Assembly (NCBI GenBank): GCA_002205965.3
Contig: NADL03000492.1
Span: 1,736,001-1,800,000, forward strand
Source of the DNA: Kappaphycus alvarezii
Lineage: Eukaryota; Rhodophyta; Florideophyceae; Gigartinales; Solieriaceae
Direction of reading: 5' to 3'
DNA length: 64,000 bases
Shown: one piece after another, positions 1-11,500 of the stretch
How positions within the stretch are numbered: position 1 is the stretch's first letter
How the letters are laid out: each line of letters begins with the position of its first letter
Position numbers and translations under genes: made by a program
The notes under the pieces: model-generated
Seen by the model: the letters and a program-made list of their open reading frames with translations, nothing else
Database searches by the model: none
Told to the model about the DNA's origin: nothing

Positions 1-153
1 CTTTGAATTCACTACCGTTTGGTTACAATTTATCTCTGCTGGCTTTGAGTACTTTTTCTATATAAACCCTGGTCTGATGTTCCGGCCTGTTTACCGGAAG
101 CATCAACCAACAGTTCAACCATCCATTACCTTTTGTGCGCTCAACACCCCACA
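1..153 (+). repeat. 5' LTR (terminal part) of the gypsy element
   Basis: The sequence is repeated at 6763-6915, where it forms the end of the full 514-bp LTR. About three mismatches in 153 bases. It ends in ACA directly before the primer-binding site. Confidence 0.93.
61..66 (+). promoter_or_regulatory. LTR TATA box
   Basis: TATAAA in a C/T-rich setting, conserved in the 3' LTR copy at 6823-6828, about 90 bases before the LTR end. This is the expected place for the element's own promoter. Confidence 0.6.
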
Positions 154-155
154 TC

Positions 156-170
156 TGGTAGCATCGCATA
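156..170 (+). other. Primer-binding site, initiator-tRNA-Met-like
   Basis: TGGTAGCA begins two bases after the LTR end and matches the complement of the 3' end of eukaryotic initiator tRNA-Met over eight bases. The match then fades. Confidence 0.6.
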
Positions 171-298
171 TTTGTTTGTCAGTACTGCGAGTTCTTCCAA
201 TCCGACAGTAAATTAAAATCTCTATTAGATTTGACGTTCTGCTCGATTGCTAGCAGAGAACAACATTTTGTTTTTTACTCTGATTCTATTCTGAGTAG

Positions 299-892
299 CC
301 CCCAGTGCCGAAAAACAAGACTTCCAGGGACCGCCCCTCGTCGCCGGACGAGTACAACGCAAAGGAATTACAATCGTTCTTCGCCGAAAAATTTCAGGAG
401 CTGAAAACGTTCGGGTTTGGAGTGGAGCCAAGAAAACTCACCAGAATCGTGGTGGAGGAACCAAGGACACCAAGACCATCCAACTTCTGCCTTCCTGAGG
501 CTGTATCGCTACCCGCTCTACCGCTAATACCGAGAAGGCCCGCTGTCCCTCGCTCCCAGCCTCAGAAGCCTAAGAAGACCCTACCGATTCTTCCTGACGA
601 GGCTCTCATCGTCATCCAGAGAACCGCCAACCACCGCATTCGTAAGAAGACCAGAAGGCCTCGACTGACCAAGAACCCGCGATCGCCGCCCTTCCACTGC
701 CGTCATTGTCAAGTCACCTGCACAGATCGAGAGCAATATCACAAGCACCTTCGCTCCCGTAAGCACCAACACCGCGCGGACACGACAGGGCACATCTGCG
801 ATATTTGCAAAATAGAAGTTCCGAGCAAGACAGACCTTGAGCGCCACCGTCTTAGCCATCGTCACCGAGGGACCGGTCGAAACGCTCAGTAG
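299..892 (+). CDS. Zinc-finger protein frame in the leader of the gypsy element
   Basis: A continuous frame of about 195 codons lies between primer-binding site and gag. The first third is charged and the middle is rich in proline, arginine and lysine. The end carries two C2H2 zinc fingers in series: one with spacing C-x2-C-x12-H-x5-H, the U1/JAZ type often seen in RNA-binding proteins, then a classical C-x2-C-x12-H-x3-H finger. The frame contains no methionine and starts just after a pyrimidine-rich tract ending in AG, so an acceptor site joining it to an upstream exon is plausible. AATAAA follows at 903-908. It is richer in G+C than the retroviral genes around it. A nucleic-acid-binding role is inferred from the fingers. 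It may be a captured host exon, an accessory gene of the element, or part of another insertion in the leader. Confidence 0.6.
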   Translation, partial: PPVPKNKTSRDRPSSPDEYNAKELQSFFAEKFQELKTFGFGVEPRKLTRIVVEEPRTPRPSNFCLPEAVSLPALPLIPRRPAVPRSQPQKPKKTLPILPDEALIVIQRTANHRIRKKTRRPRLTKNPRSPPFHCRHCQVTCTDREQYHKHLRSRKHQHRADTTGHICDICKIEVPSKTDLERHRLSHRHRGTGRNAQ

Positions 893-902
893 TTGAAATT
901 TG

Positions 903-908
903 AATAAA
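903..908 (+). terminator. Possible poly(A) signal after the zinc-finger frame
   Basis: AATAAA eleven bases after the stop of the zinc-finger frame. A single hexamer in A-rich sequence, so weak on its own. Confidence 0.35.
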
Positions 909-1150
909 AAAAGTAAGGTAAAGAGAGCAAAACTTCAAAAGTTGCTTTCCCAACCGACTTCGTTTGTGCTGTGTTCACCCTCCCGCTGTGACTTACGAAC
1001 TCGCTTTCCCCAGTTCCTTGCAGTAGTACGTGTAAGTCCGTATCGCCGCCAGGTTCTAGACAAGAAAAAAACCGTTACGTAAAGCATCGGAAGGAGGGCT
1101 ACTATAGCACACCCGACGTGACTGACGTCAAACCCTTACGACAGAGAAAA

Positions 1151-1245
1151 TCAACTTTCCCAAGTTATCGACTGGGATTCGAACTCGAGACCTCTCACTG
1201 GTCTTTCGCTGGTCTAGCCAACTCGACCACAGTGCAGACCGATTC
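1151..1245 (-). other. tRNA-like sequence (SINE head or tRNA pseudogene)
   Basis: On the minus strand a good A box (TGGTCGAGTTGG at 1229-1218) is followed, at tRNA-like spacing, by a B box (AGTTCGAATCC at 1185-1175). A four-base D-stem GGTC/GACC can form. The acceptor stem and T-stem do not pair well, so a working tRNA is unlikely. It fits the head of a tRNA-derived SINE inserted in the gypsy leader. The body of such a SINE is not recognised. Confidence 0.5.
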
Positions 1246-1450
1246 TTGCTGGCCAATTTGAAATAATTGTATTTAAGGGGAAAAATCACACCTGTCACTC
1301 TTATGAAGCTATCCTGTCGCGAGCCCCGATGCGCATGGACGACGAAGTACATCCGGTTAGATCTTAACCGTATAGTTAGGACGTGTGCAGTCCCCAGTAG
1401 ATACTGAACGCATTAAACTTCTTTCTTATTTCGGCCAATAGGAAAAGCCA

Positions 1451-2340
1451 ATGGAACCTTCGGGAATTACGTTAGATTATCTGGCAGAAGCTGTGTGCGA
1501 ACTTCGACGCCAGCTGTCAGAGGATCATAAACTGATATCCGCACAACAGAACCAGCTCAATAACGCTGCTCAGAAGGTAGGAGCCCTCGAGAACGAGCTG
1601 TCCCTTGTCAAGATCAATACTGTTAGCTCTAATAGTCAAAATGAAAGCAATAACGCCCCTAAGAAGAATAAACCGGGTTCATAAAGCGTAAAAGGGTCCG
1701 TTGGGAGCTGGTGTGTGCAGATGCAAAATCACCTTGGAGAAGCAGATGGGAAGGCTACTATGAACATCGCACTAAGCTATCTTTCCGGAAATGCCCATGA
1801 ATGGTGGATGGTCCACTCCAAGAGTGCTGAAGGGCAGCATATTCATACATGTAAATAACTGAAGACTGCCCTTCCCAATCGCTTTAAGACGATAAACAAG
1901 GAAAATATCGCCCGAGACAAGCTGGCTCGCTGGAAACAAGTTAAGGACGTTTCTGCATTCAATGAAGATTTTAACAAAATATTATTGGATATTCCAGACA
2001 TAGGAGTCAAAGATCAGATTTATCGCTATTCACGCGGCCTGAAACCATACATTTGGAAAGCCTTATGCACGAAAGAATATTCTAAGCTTTCCGATTTAAT
2101 GGCAGATGCGGAAAGAATTGAAGCTGCTCATAGGAGTTCAGGGCCATTTGGTAATTCCAAATTGAGTGCAAAGTCTCTGAACGGCATTTCGACCAGTAAA
2201 AATAGTAGTCTTGTACCCATGGAGATTGGAAACGTGGTAATGAAGCAGGGTGTAGAGTCCGCAATTGTTACCTGACATATATTGGATCAAGCAGAACGGG
2301 AGAGATGCATACGTGAAGGCCTCTGTTTAAGATGCATGAT
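1451..2340 (+). mobile_element. gag region of the gypsy element
   Basis: A coiled, polar N-terminus is followed by capsid-type sequence (LSGNAHEWW near 1780-1815, and a later helical part ending near 2170) and the start of a zinc-knuckle-like C-x2-C near 2310. This is the Ty3/gypsy gag layout. Fossil, broken. Confidence 0.8.
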
Positions 2341-3122
2341 TGATTGAAGGTCTTCAATCAGTTCTCGATCACAGGAATCTTATTGTTTCAGCAATAAGAT
2401 CCCAGGAAGCATTGAGGGGAACACCAACCCCAACTTTCCAACGAAAAAATAAAGGACTTCTTATCGTTAAAGGAGTCATTTACAATGGACCAGCAAAAAT
2501 TCTCATCGACCCAGGTGGTGAGATCAATTTCCTAAGTGAATTACTCTGCGATTACCATAAGATTAAAACGAGAAGACCAGAAGAGATTGCCGAAGTGGCG
2601 AACGGTGCTGACCAAGAGTTGAGGGAAACATCCCGCCCCGTGATAGTGCAAATAAAGAACTACACAGAACCACTGTATTTCGCCGTGAACCCCCTCAAAA
2701 TATACGATATAATCCTAGGAAAAGAATGGTGTGGCGCCCACAGAGCAATTATCGACTCTGAAAGTAATGAAGTTTCGTTCAAATAAAAGGATGAAAATTA
2801 TACTATCACTGCCAATGAAATGACAAAGAATCCCTTCGTTTCTGCAAACTCAATACTTACTGATTTGGAGGGAAAATGTAGCACTTATGCTGTCCTTTTC
2901 AGACCATTAGACCCAACACCGAATTTTTCAGAGTCTTATCCAAAAGATATCCAAAGTGTACTAAAAACGTATGAAGATGTTTTCCCAGAAAAACTTCCGA
3001 AGGGCCTTCCTCCAAAGCAAAAGTATGATTTCAAGATCGATTTGGAAAGAGATGCAAGCCTCAGAAAAAGGGTCTCTATAGACTTTCAGAAAAAGAAATG
3101 ATGGAGCTTTGTAAACAACTAC
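2340..3122 (+). mobile_element. Protease and linker of the gypsy element
   Basis: A retropepsin-like fold is visible: an ILID-type active-site region near 2500 and DIILGKEW near 2705-2730. The usual linker leading into reverse transcriptase follows, ending where the LINE fragment is inserted. Fossil, broken. Confidence 0.75.
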
Positions 3123-3751
3123 ATGTGGTGAAAGTATTTGGCCGACAACTGTTCAAAGCAGCAGGAGTCGGCGTCCAATATGAGGTGAAATACTTACTTC
3201 CCGGACTGAATGCACGGCCTGCCGACATTCTAGTGTACCCGAGATCGGAAGAGACCAACACCTTGCCGCCCCTCCCTGTGGCGTACGACGTCACAGGAAC
3301 ATCGCCATTCCAAGAGGGGTTCATGTCCATTGGAGCGCGTGAGGCACGCGCCGTTGCCAATGCAGCGGGAAGACGGAAAAATAGGAAGCTTGCCAGCAAA
3401 GTGGCAGCCATCCCCGGTGAAGCCCTCCCAGGACGATCAAAACTGGGATGGAAGTTTGTGCCGCTAGCCTTCGACTCACTTAGATCACCGTCTGCGACGA
3501 CGTCGAAGGTAATCGACGATTACGCGGCCGCTGTCGCGACCCGCAGCGCAAGCTCGGCGGGAGTAGTGAAGACTCGGCTTTATCAGCAGCTTAGTTATGC
3601 AATTTGGTCCACGTGTGCGGCGTCTGTATTATGTCGCGCCCCACAACATGCAGAGTTCAGCCACCCTATTCAAACCTAATTATTTTAGGTTTGTTACAGT
3701 GGGGTATTCAAGACTATGCATGTTGCACCTGCGTAAGTATGTGGTAAAGTA
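3123..3751 (+). mobile_element. LINE 3' fragment inserted in gypsy pol, with target-site duplication
   Basis: The gypsy pol is interrupted by about 600 bp of more G+C-rich DNA. It is flanked by a 13-14-bp direct repeat (ATGTGGTGAAAGTA at 3123-3136, ATGTGGTAAAGTA at 3739-3751), which is a target-site duplication. Inside, an open frame reaches a stop at 3679 and encodes the C-terminal nuclease domain typical of one class of LINEs: RPADILVYP, then about 20 residues later AYDVTGTSP, then a helical tail with GWKFVPLAFD. The D...DVT pattern is the PD-(D/E)XK core. The copy is strongly 5'-truncated. It belongs to a lineage different from the LINE tails at 22-24 kb and 58-60 kb. Confidence 0.8.
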
Positions 3752-3754
3752 ATT

Positions 3755-4931
3755 GAATCTGCTGTAAAATGACTTCATGAGACCAACCAAAAGCCCCTGG
3801 GGAGCGCCAATACTATTTATGACAAAAAAAGATAGCGCTTTGTGGATTTGTGTGGATTACTAAGCACTTAATCGGCTTACTGTAAAAAACAGCTACCCGC
3901 TGACGCACATCGATGATATCTTTGATCAAATCAAAGGAGCCAGGTACTTCTCTAAAATAGATCTGAGGATGGGTTATAATCAGATCAGACTGGAGGAATC
4001 GTCAATCCCGCTCACAGCGTTTCGAACCAGATACGGACACTTTGAATTTCTCGTACTACCTTTTGGTTTGATCAACGCACCAGAAACCTCTTTGAATCTC
4101 ATGAACGATATATTCAAAGATGCCCTGGATTTATTCGTCATCGTTTACTTAGATGACATTCTTATATTCAGTAAGACATAGAAAGAACATCTAGAACACA
4201 TTGATGAAGTACTAGAGATTCTCAGGAAGGATAATCTGTTCGCTAAATTGTCAAAATGTGTCTTCGGTGTTAAAGAATTCGAGTATCTTGGACACTTAAT
4301 CTTTCAAGAAAGAATCACTGTGGATCCCAACAAGACAAAGGCAGTCATAGAATGGCCCTCATCAAAGAACAAGCAACAGCTTCAGTCCTTCTTAGGACTG
4401 GTAGACTACTACAGACGGTTCATTAGAGGCTGCTCACTGGTTGCTAAAACACTTACTGAGCTGACGAAAAACGTTCCATTTCTGTGTACGGATGCTCAGG
4501 ACGAATCATTCCACACCCTCAAGAAATTGTTATGCAACGCCCCAGTCCTTAGAACATTTGAATCTGAGCTTCCAATATATGTCACTGCAGACGCCTCTCA
4601 ATACGCAATTGGAGCTGTATTGGAACAGAAGGATTAAAAATCCAAAAAACCAGTTGCCTTCGCGTCTAGAACTTTAAGTGATGCTGGGCAAAATTATGCA
4701 GCTCATGAAAGAGAGCTCTTGGCCATTGTAGAGTGCTTGAAATGGTGGAAAGCGTACCTACACGGAAACTTTTTCATAGTTCATTCTGACCACTACCCAT
4801 TAAGACACCTCGAGACCCAGGAAAATCTGTCGCAGAGACAGGTCAGGTGGCTGGAAAGATTAGCGAACTTTGATTTCAAAATTATACCCATCTCCGGGAA
4901 ATCAAACATTGTTGCCGATGCCCTCTCATGA
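3755..4931 (+). mobile_element. Reverse transcriptase and RNase H of the gypsy element
   Basis: Reverse transcriptase landmarks in order are the KSPWGAP motif, LPFGLINAP and the catalytic YLDD near 4150. The connection domain with FLGLVDYYRRFI and RNase H sequence (TADAS, then HSDHYPLRHL near 4780) follow, with a typical end in VADALS. Ty3/gypsy type. Fossil, broken. Confidence 0.9.
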
Positions 4932-5059
4932 CATCCCCAGAATGTACCATCACTTAACCATCGAAACAGAGAATTACTCCAGGAAGTTATGACAAAGGCT
5001 TACCCAGAATCGAAAAATTTATCAGCACTTTCTTTCGAGAGTACCTTCTGAATGAAAAG

Positions 5060-6390
5060 GGTTGCTTTTACTAAGACATGGAAAGATTTGCGTCCCAGAA
5101 GGAAAATTTAAAATCAAATTATTACATGACTATCATTCTAGTCCAAATACTGGGCATTTGGGAATTTCGAAAACTATCAATAGAATATCACTGAAGTTTT
5201 ACTGGAAAAACCTCCGTACAGATGTACTGAGATACGTTCTTTCTTGTCACTGCCAAGGGGACAAACCATCAAACCAGAAACCCGCAGGTCTTCTACAACC
5301 TCTTGGCCCACCGAAAACCAATGGGCGCACATAACGATGGACTTTATTACACCACTTCCAAAGTCAAAAAAGGGGAACAGTGGCATCTTAACTGTCGTTG
5401 ACAGGTTGTCAAAGATGATCCGAATTATCCCAACCAAGCAAAAATAGATGCACCTTCAACTGCCATGCTGTTCAAGGATCACATCTACAGAAATCATGGA
5501 ATTACGACGAACATCATTTGTGATAGGGATTCTATTTTTATGAGAAAGTTTTGGAAAAGTCTTTCCAATCTTCTAGGTACAAAAATATCTCCTTCTTCAG
5601 CGTATCACCCACAAACGGATGGCCAATCCCAGATAATGAACAGAAAGATCGAAGAAATGATTCGATCTTTTGTTAGCTTCGACAAGTCGGATTGGGACAA
5701 GTATTTGGTAGACTTCGAAGTTGCTTACAATTCATCTATTAATGCAACTACAAAATTCTCTCCTTTCTACCTCAATTACGGAATCACCCTAGAACTGTCC
5801 CTTTGGACATACTATCAGCAGACAACCCTGCTGCAACACAGTCCCTCAGGATTATACAATAATCACTGCAAAAAGCCCAAGAACAAATCAAGAAATCAAA
5901 TGAATCAACGGCGTCGTAGGTTAACAGGAGTAGCAGACCTTCTACTTATAAAGTTGGTGATAAAGTATGGCTGTCCACAAAAAAAACCTAGCTCTAGAAG
6001 ATGGTGCTGGCTTCCGGAAACTGAATCCAATTTTTTGTGGCCATTTCAAATATCTGAGGATATAAACGGAGTTACGTACCGTTTAAATCTTTCCCAACCA
6101 ATGATCGACAGGGTAATTCACAATGCTTTCCATGCTAGTCTCCTTAAGTAGTACTTTGAAGATGAGTTCTATCGCCAAATTCCGCCGCCACCACCTATAC
6201 AGGTTCAAGATGGACATAAAGAATACGAAGTCGAATTAATTCTCAGTCACAAGAAACAATACGGAAACAAAATATCTCATTAAATGGAAAGTATATGCAG
6301 ATCACGAGAACTCATGGCTATCAGAAAATGAACTGAAAAATTGTCAAGATCTGCTACACGAATACAAGAATCGGGGCAATTCTTCTTCGT
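5060..6390 (+). mobile_element. Integrase and chromodomain of the gypsy element
   Basis: The H2C2 zinc region (HLG...CxxC-like, 5125-5250) comes first. The integrase core follows, with MDFITPLP near 5338 and AYHPQTDGQ near 5600, and then a GPF-type C-terminus. A chromodomain-like stretch (EYEVELIL, later HENSWLSENEL) runs from about 6220 to 6360. Chromodomains of chromoviruses guide integration to marked chromatin. Fossil, broken. Confidence 0.88.
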
Positions 6391-6401
6391 GGGGGGAGTG
6401 A
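6391..6401 (+). other. Polypurine tract
   Basis: GGGGGGAGTGA immediately before the TGTTGGGAC start of the 3' LTR. This is the expected plus-strand primer site. Confidence 0.75.
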
Positions 6402-6915
6402 TGTTGGGACTATGCCCATAAATCACCAAATACCCTGACAATATCCCTCCGGTAACCTGTACCAAAGATTTACACTGTAAGAAGACATCAGTGCAACTTG
6501 TGCATTGTACCCACGCACCATTGTAAAAGCATAATATCGTACCTCTTTTTACCGAGCCAATGACATGGAGCCATCGTGGCTATCTCGCGTGGTTCTCGAA
6601 ACATTTTACACCCACCAATCAGCAACCACTTTATGCCTCCTTGCCAATTGGACCAATGGGATTTTTCCATGATGTTCGTTGCTGTCGGTTAAACTGATAG
6701 ATGCTACATGAGCCTTCAGAACCTTGTTGTTTGGTACCTCTGGGTCGCTTTTTCTAGAATACCTTTGAATTCACTACCGTTTGGTTACAATTTATCTCTG
6801 CTGGCTTTGAGTACTTTTTCTATATAAACCCTGGTCTGATGTTCCGGCCTGTTTACCGGAAGCATCAACCAACAGTTCAACCATCGATTACGTTTTGTGG
6901 GCTCAACACCCCACA
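6402..6915 (+). repeat. 3' LTR of the gypsy element, 514 bp
   Basis: Begins TGTTGGGAC right after the polypurine tract and ends ACA. Its last 153 bases match positions 1-153. The TATA box is at 6823-6828. Confidence 0.92.
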
Positions 6916-9900
6916 CTTCTCAATTACTTTTTCTCTAACGGATCCAAGAAAGTATTGCAGAGATTAGCATCTCCTACAGTCCTTGCGTATGGCTTTTTTG
7001 ACTTAGTTCAAATTAGTTTACCCGACGCTCACGCTTTTCAGTTAGCAAAACCCGAACAAATTAAATGTAGGCTGAGACAAAAATCACCAAAAGCCGTTAT
7101 TTTTTTCTCGAAAACCGCCTCTTAAATACTAAAATGGCACAAATCGACAGAAGTCATCGCAATGGCCATTTATGGACTCCTAAAAAAAATTCAAAAACGC
7201 TGTTTGTTTTCTAATACTGGTTTGATTTTAAATGTGAATTAAATTCCCAAAGAATAAAGGATCAAAGATTTTTTAATCATTTGATATATAAATAGTAACT
7301 ATTAAGGAACTGCTTGGAATGAAAAGAAAAATTAAACAACAAAATGTTCAATTCAGATTCAAGCGACAGTAGTGTGATCTAATTAATTCACAAGCTACAT
7401 CGCAAAGAGTGGTAAGTGAATTTTTTGAAGATTTGCATATGCGGGAGAGTATTGTAATGGTGTCTTGGTATAGTTAAAGATCCAGGAAGAACGAGCATCA
7501 GATATTAAGGGAGTAGTAGAAATGATAAAGAGATACAGCTTATAAAAAAATTGAAAGGATGTTCTTTTGAATAAAATATATTTAGCTACTGGGTATACCG
7601 TGGGTCGGGAGAGGATCAAGATTCATTCAGAAAAAATTAAATTGATAATATAATTGTATGGTCTACAGAAGAGATTGTCCAAGATTACTCTCTTTGCCTC
7701 AATGCAGCTTTTTTCATATTTTGGGAGATGAAGTTATTCAATTGAAAATGTTTTCGTTATTTTGTAGCAATCCGCTATTCAGTACTGGTCACCCTGTAGG
7801 ATATTCCGCGCCAAAACCCACCACATCTTTTAATTTTAAAGTACTGCACATCCTTCCCTCGCTATTGAGCAGAAGTAAAGGATAGAAATTTCAACTCGGA
7901 ATTATCCAAAACTGCATCAAATGATTTAATCGAACAAAAATTCTGTTCTCACGCGAGCAAAAGCCGTAACTGGCTCCTCTTTTCTTCTTTTTAATTAATT
8001 AAGAGCTTTAAAAATAGTAGTAATAGAACTAAATACGAATGAAATCGACAAAGAGAGTAGATAAGTTGATCTATTGTCCGCAGCGAACCTCAGTTCAGGA
8101 TAAGTGCTGATAGATATTAGTAACAAAAGTGAAAATTGTCCATCTAAGCCTTCCGATTCAGATCCAAAGTAGTTTTTGTTCATAAAAAAGAATTCGTAAG
8201 GACATAAAGTGCCCGTTCTCCTAGAAAAGCACTCCAATCCTTGCATTTTCACCAGGATTAGAACTTTTTCCCGAGATTTTTAAGGATTGCAATGAGTTTT
8301 ATCTTTGCATCTCGTCTCGTTTCGTAACATGAGGCACTATGAAATCATTGTACGGTCAATTGAATGATTCTAAATTTATTAGAGGTCAGTGGCAGCTTTA
8401 TCTTACAATTTTATAATACATAGACTCCTGTAACATAGAACTCCGGAAACACCACCTCGAGAGTTTTCGTAAAATCGGAATAAAGCCTGGATTGATTTTT
8501 CAGATATCTGCGCTAACTGATCTGCCAATTAATTTAATATAAAGTTAAATGTACAGATCTTTTGATTCCAGATCAACAGAAAACTCAGAACCCATATTCA
8601 AAGGTGAAGAGTTAATGTGCCTGATATGATACCCGCATCAATCCATTCCCCAACTTAAAACCCTTCCAATGCTGCAATACACCCACGCGTTCGTGTAAAT
8701 TCTTGGAAAGGACGTGGCAACGGATACAATTAGATATTTGATTCACTGTACCAACCACTGGGCCGGGGATTGGATAGCACTGCGCATTGTCCCAAGGACT
8801 TCCGACATTCATAAACAACATGATGAAGATCGAGTACGTTGGATCACTTGTAGACAAAAAATAGTTGATAATCGTTCCAAATTGCCTCAGCAGCTTCGAA
8901 TTACTCTTTTCCTTGCTTCGATCTCTAATATGGACGCTTTTGGGTAATATAGGAGGTAATTTTAAGAGCAGAACAAAAGAATGGTACCTTAGTATCCAGT
9001 CACCCCAAAGAGGTTTTGATGTAAGATGAAATTTATTTCTCTACATTATAAAGATCTTCTTCTATCCAGTTTCGTTTAAGAAGAGAAGACTTAGCAGCCT
9101 AAATTGCATTAAGTTTGTCCTTTTCATGAATTTTTCATTTGTTTTTTTAAATTTCCAAATATTTAAATCCAGAGAAAGGTGATATACATTGTACATGACC
9201 AACTGTAAAAAGAACTTTAAATTGGTACTAAATTATTTTAGGAGTCGATGAAAGGCCTAAGCTCTAACATTCATCAGAGTCGAATGAAATTGTTTTACCA
9301 GAATAACGGCCAGTTTTTCGTTTCTACTACCAAAACAATGCTGGGGAAACAATACCAAACGAAGCAGACAAATGTCTGACAGAAATTTATCAAGCTAAAC
9401 TTGGAAAAATGAACTGAATTTAACCATTTGTACGAAAGAGTACGTAAGAGCCGCAAAAATTGAAATATTTTCATTAGTTTTTGAAAAAAATCACATAGAC
9501 ACTATTATCTGTCTTGCAACTCCGTAAAATGTTAAGTTAACTTAAATCAGTAGGAGAGCTACCTACAATTCTTGAAGGGAGGAATTAAGATCTTTATTCT
9601 ATTGGGGCAGACAAGGAACAAAAATATCGTAGTTTATGCTCTTATTGTCTTCATATATATGCCCGCCATCTGATTTTTCAACTTGCCTTTCTTTTATCAA
9701 TCTTGGAATTTATAACAAATTTGACAAGATAATACTGGCACTTCTACCTAGATAACCAAAAAATTATGGAACAACAGGAACGGTGTTCTTGAAAACATGT
9801 CCCCGGCATAAATTGTTCTTTGAAGCGCATAAGCTGTAAATGCTTGAGCTTTTTATGTTAAGAATATATTGTTTCAACTTGGATATGTAAATCAAAAATA

Positions 9901-11500
9901 GCTTTAAAACTTTGAGTAGGAGTCATCTTGCGCTTAGCCGCAATCTGGAGCAGTCCTTCAGAATTATCAGGGTCTACTCGTGTTATATATGTGTGAAAAT
10001 AACGGATACAGTAACTTTTCGCAATTTTGAAGGTCGAGAGAAAATCAGAATAAAAAATCCAATTATATCTGCAAAAGTTTGGAATATTAATAGATTAGGA
10101 CTCACAGTGTCAGAATGAGCCAAGTAGAGATCCTAGAAAATTTTTGTTGTGCCTGTGTGGTCAAATAGCTTTGAAATCAATAGGGAGCTGTTTTAAATAC
10201 TGGTTCCACTTACAGTCACTGAGCGTCTGGTCAATGAGAAAATCAGTAGTCGACTAGAACTAAATTACTCAGAAAAATTCAAATACTGAAAAGATTCCTT
10301 GACGAATAATTGTAACAGAAAATAGACGAATAATGTGAATCGGAGCCCATTATGTGCATCAAGAATAAATCAGCGAAATTTGAATGAATGATGTCGCCAA
10401 GATCTTTAAACTAAAGATAATAACAGTATATTGACAAGTATGACTGTCTTAGTGCCAATTAATCAAAACAGAAGTTGCTGCGAGGGAAATGCGTCCTACA
10501 TTAGTATATTTACTGGAGAAAATGAGATTAAAAAGGACTGGGAACCAAGGGTTCACAGGTATGGCTAGGATAGGCAGGCTGTATCATTTAACTTAAGTGA
10601 TTAGCCTTAGTGAAACGATTCTTGAATCTAAAGCTGGTTTTAAAATTTGGGAGTACTTGCACCCGCACTTGAAATTGTCTCAAAACCGCCTTCAATTTTT
10701 CCAGAGAGGGCATTTTATGCCGCCCTTATAGGCTTTTGGAATATCTTTTAACCTCAGAGGCACTTGAAAATGCCATAAAAGGCTCTAAATCGATTCATGT
10801 GTACAGTAACGACTAAAACTTGTACGGATAGATGATTCTTAAGTACCTGTCGAGATTTTCCGGGAAATATTTTTCAATCTTTTTATACATCAAAATCATC
10901 TCCTGTGACTTAAATATTCTTCTTAGTTCATTGAAACGGCCTCGCGGGGTCAATGTATCTATTTAAACTTCTAATGTGGCAAAAAATGCGAACGCGTTCC
11001 CATGATAGGTATGAAAATAATTTACAATCATTATACGGGGAAACATTTTACCCTCTAAGGTACAAATATTGGTTATACTTTGAAAATAAAAGAAATATCG
11101 CACAACATCCAAAAGTTGGAAAAAGGTTCCCGGTAAATACTGCTCCGTTTATTTCGAACGAATACTGATACATTGATTCCACCAAATGTTGGTCTTCCTC
11201 CAAATAACTGCTGCTTTATTCCAGAACAAAACTTTTCGTAGTAAATTTTAATCTTTTTCAGGTATTAATGTGCTGCTGAAAGTAAGGAAACAAATAAACA
11301 TGATAATTTACGAACGATTGAAGACATTCTCTTACGCGATCCACCTCACTCCCAGATTTTTTCTCCTATACGGATCATACCATAGCTATAAATGAGAACA
11401 TTTTGTAGTTATTCCATAATACCTCGTGGGAAGAAACTTTTCCATCTCTTTGATGGTAAATGGCGATTCAAAGTGTGTAAATAGTCCCCTTTTTCTCCTC
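6916..11500. other. AT-rich stretch without recognised gene
   Basis: No frame here has a recognisable domain. The only part with somewhat higher G+C is about 8600-8950, where frames of 77-81 codons are open on both strands. Neither translation resembles a family known to me. A short sequence near 7810-7860 weakly resembles the module found repeatedly between 18 and 41 kb. Confidence 0.5.

Larger units (their letters stand above)
1..6915 (+). mobile_element. Ty3/gypsy chromovirus LTR retrotransposon, 5' end cut by window
   Basis: Order on the plus strand is 5' LTR (3' part only), primer-binding site, a long leader with an extra zinc-finger frame, gag, protease, reverse transcriptase, RNase H, integrase, chromodomain, polypurine tract and 3' LTR. 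The 153 bases of 5' LTR present differ from the 3' LTR at about three positions, so the insertion looks fairly young. The body is nevertheless broken, with roughly ten breaks, and a LINE fragment sits inside pol. The chromodomain after integrase assigns it to the chromoviruses. The target-site duplication cannot be checked because the left flank is outside the window. Confidence 0.93.

Noticed and set aside
1128-1352. Minus-strand 74-codon frame
   Set aside because: Its RSRVRIP-type translation is what a tRNA T-arm gives when translated; annotated as tRNA-like instead.
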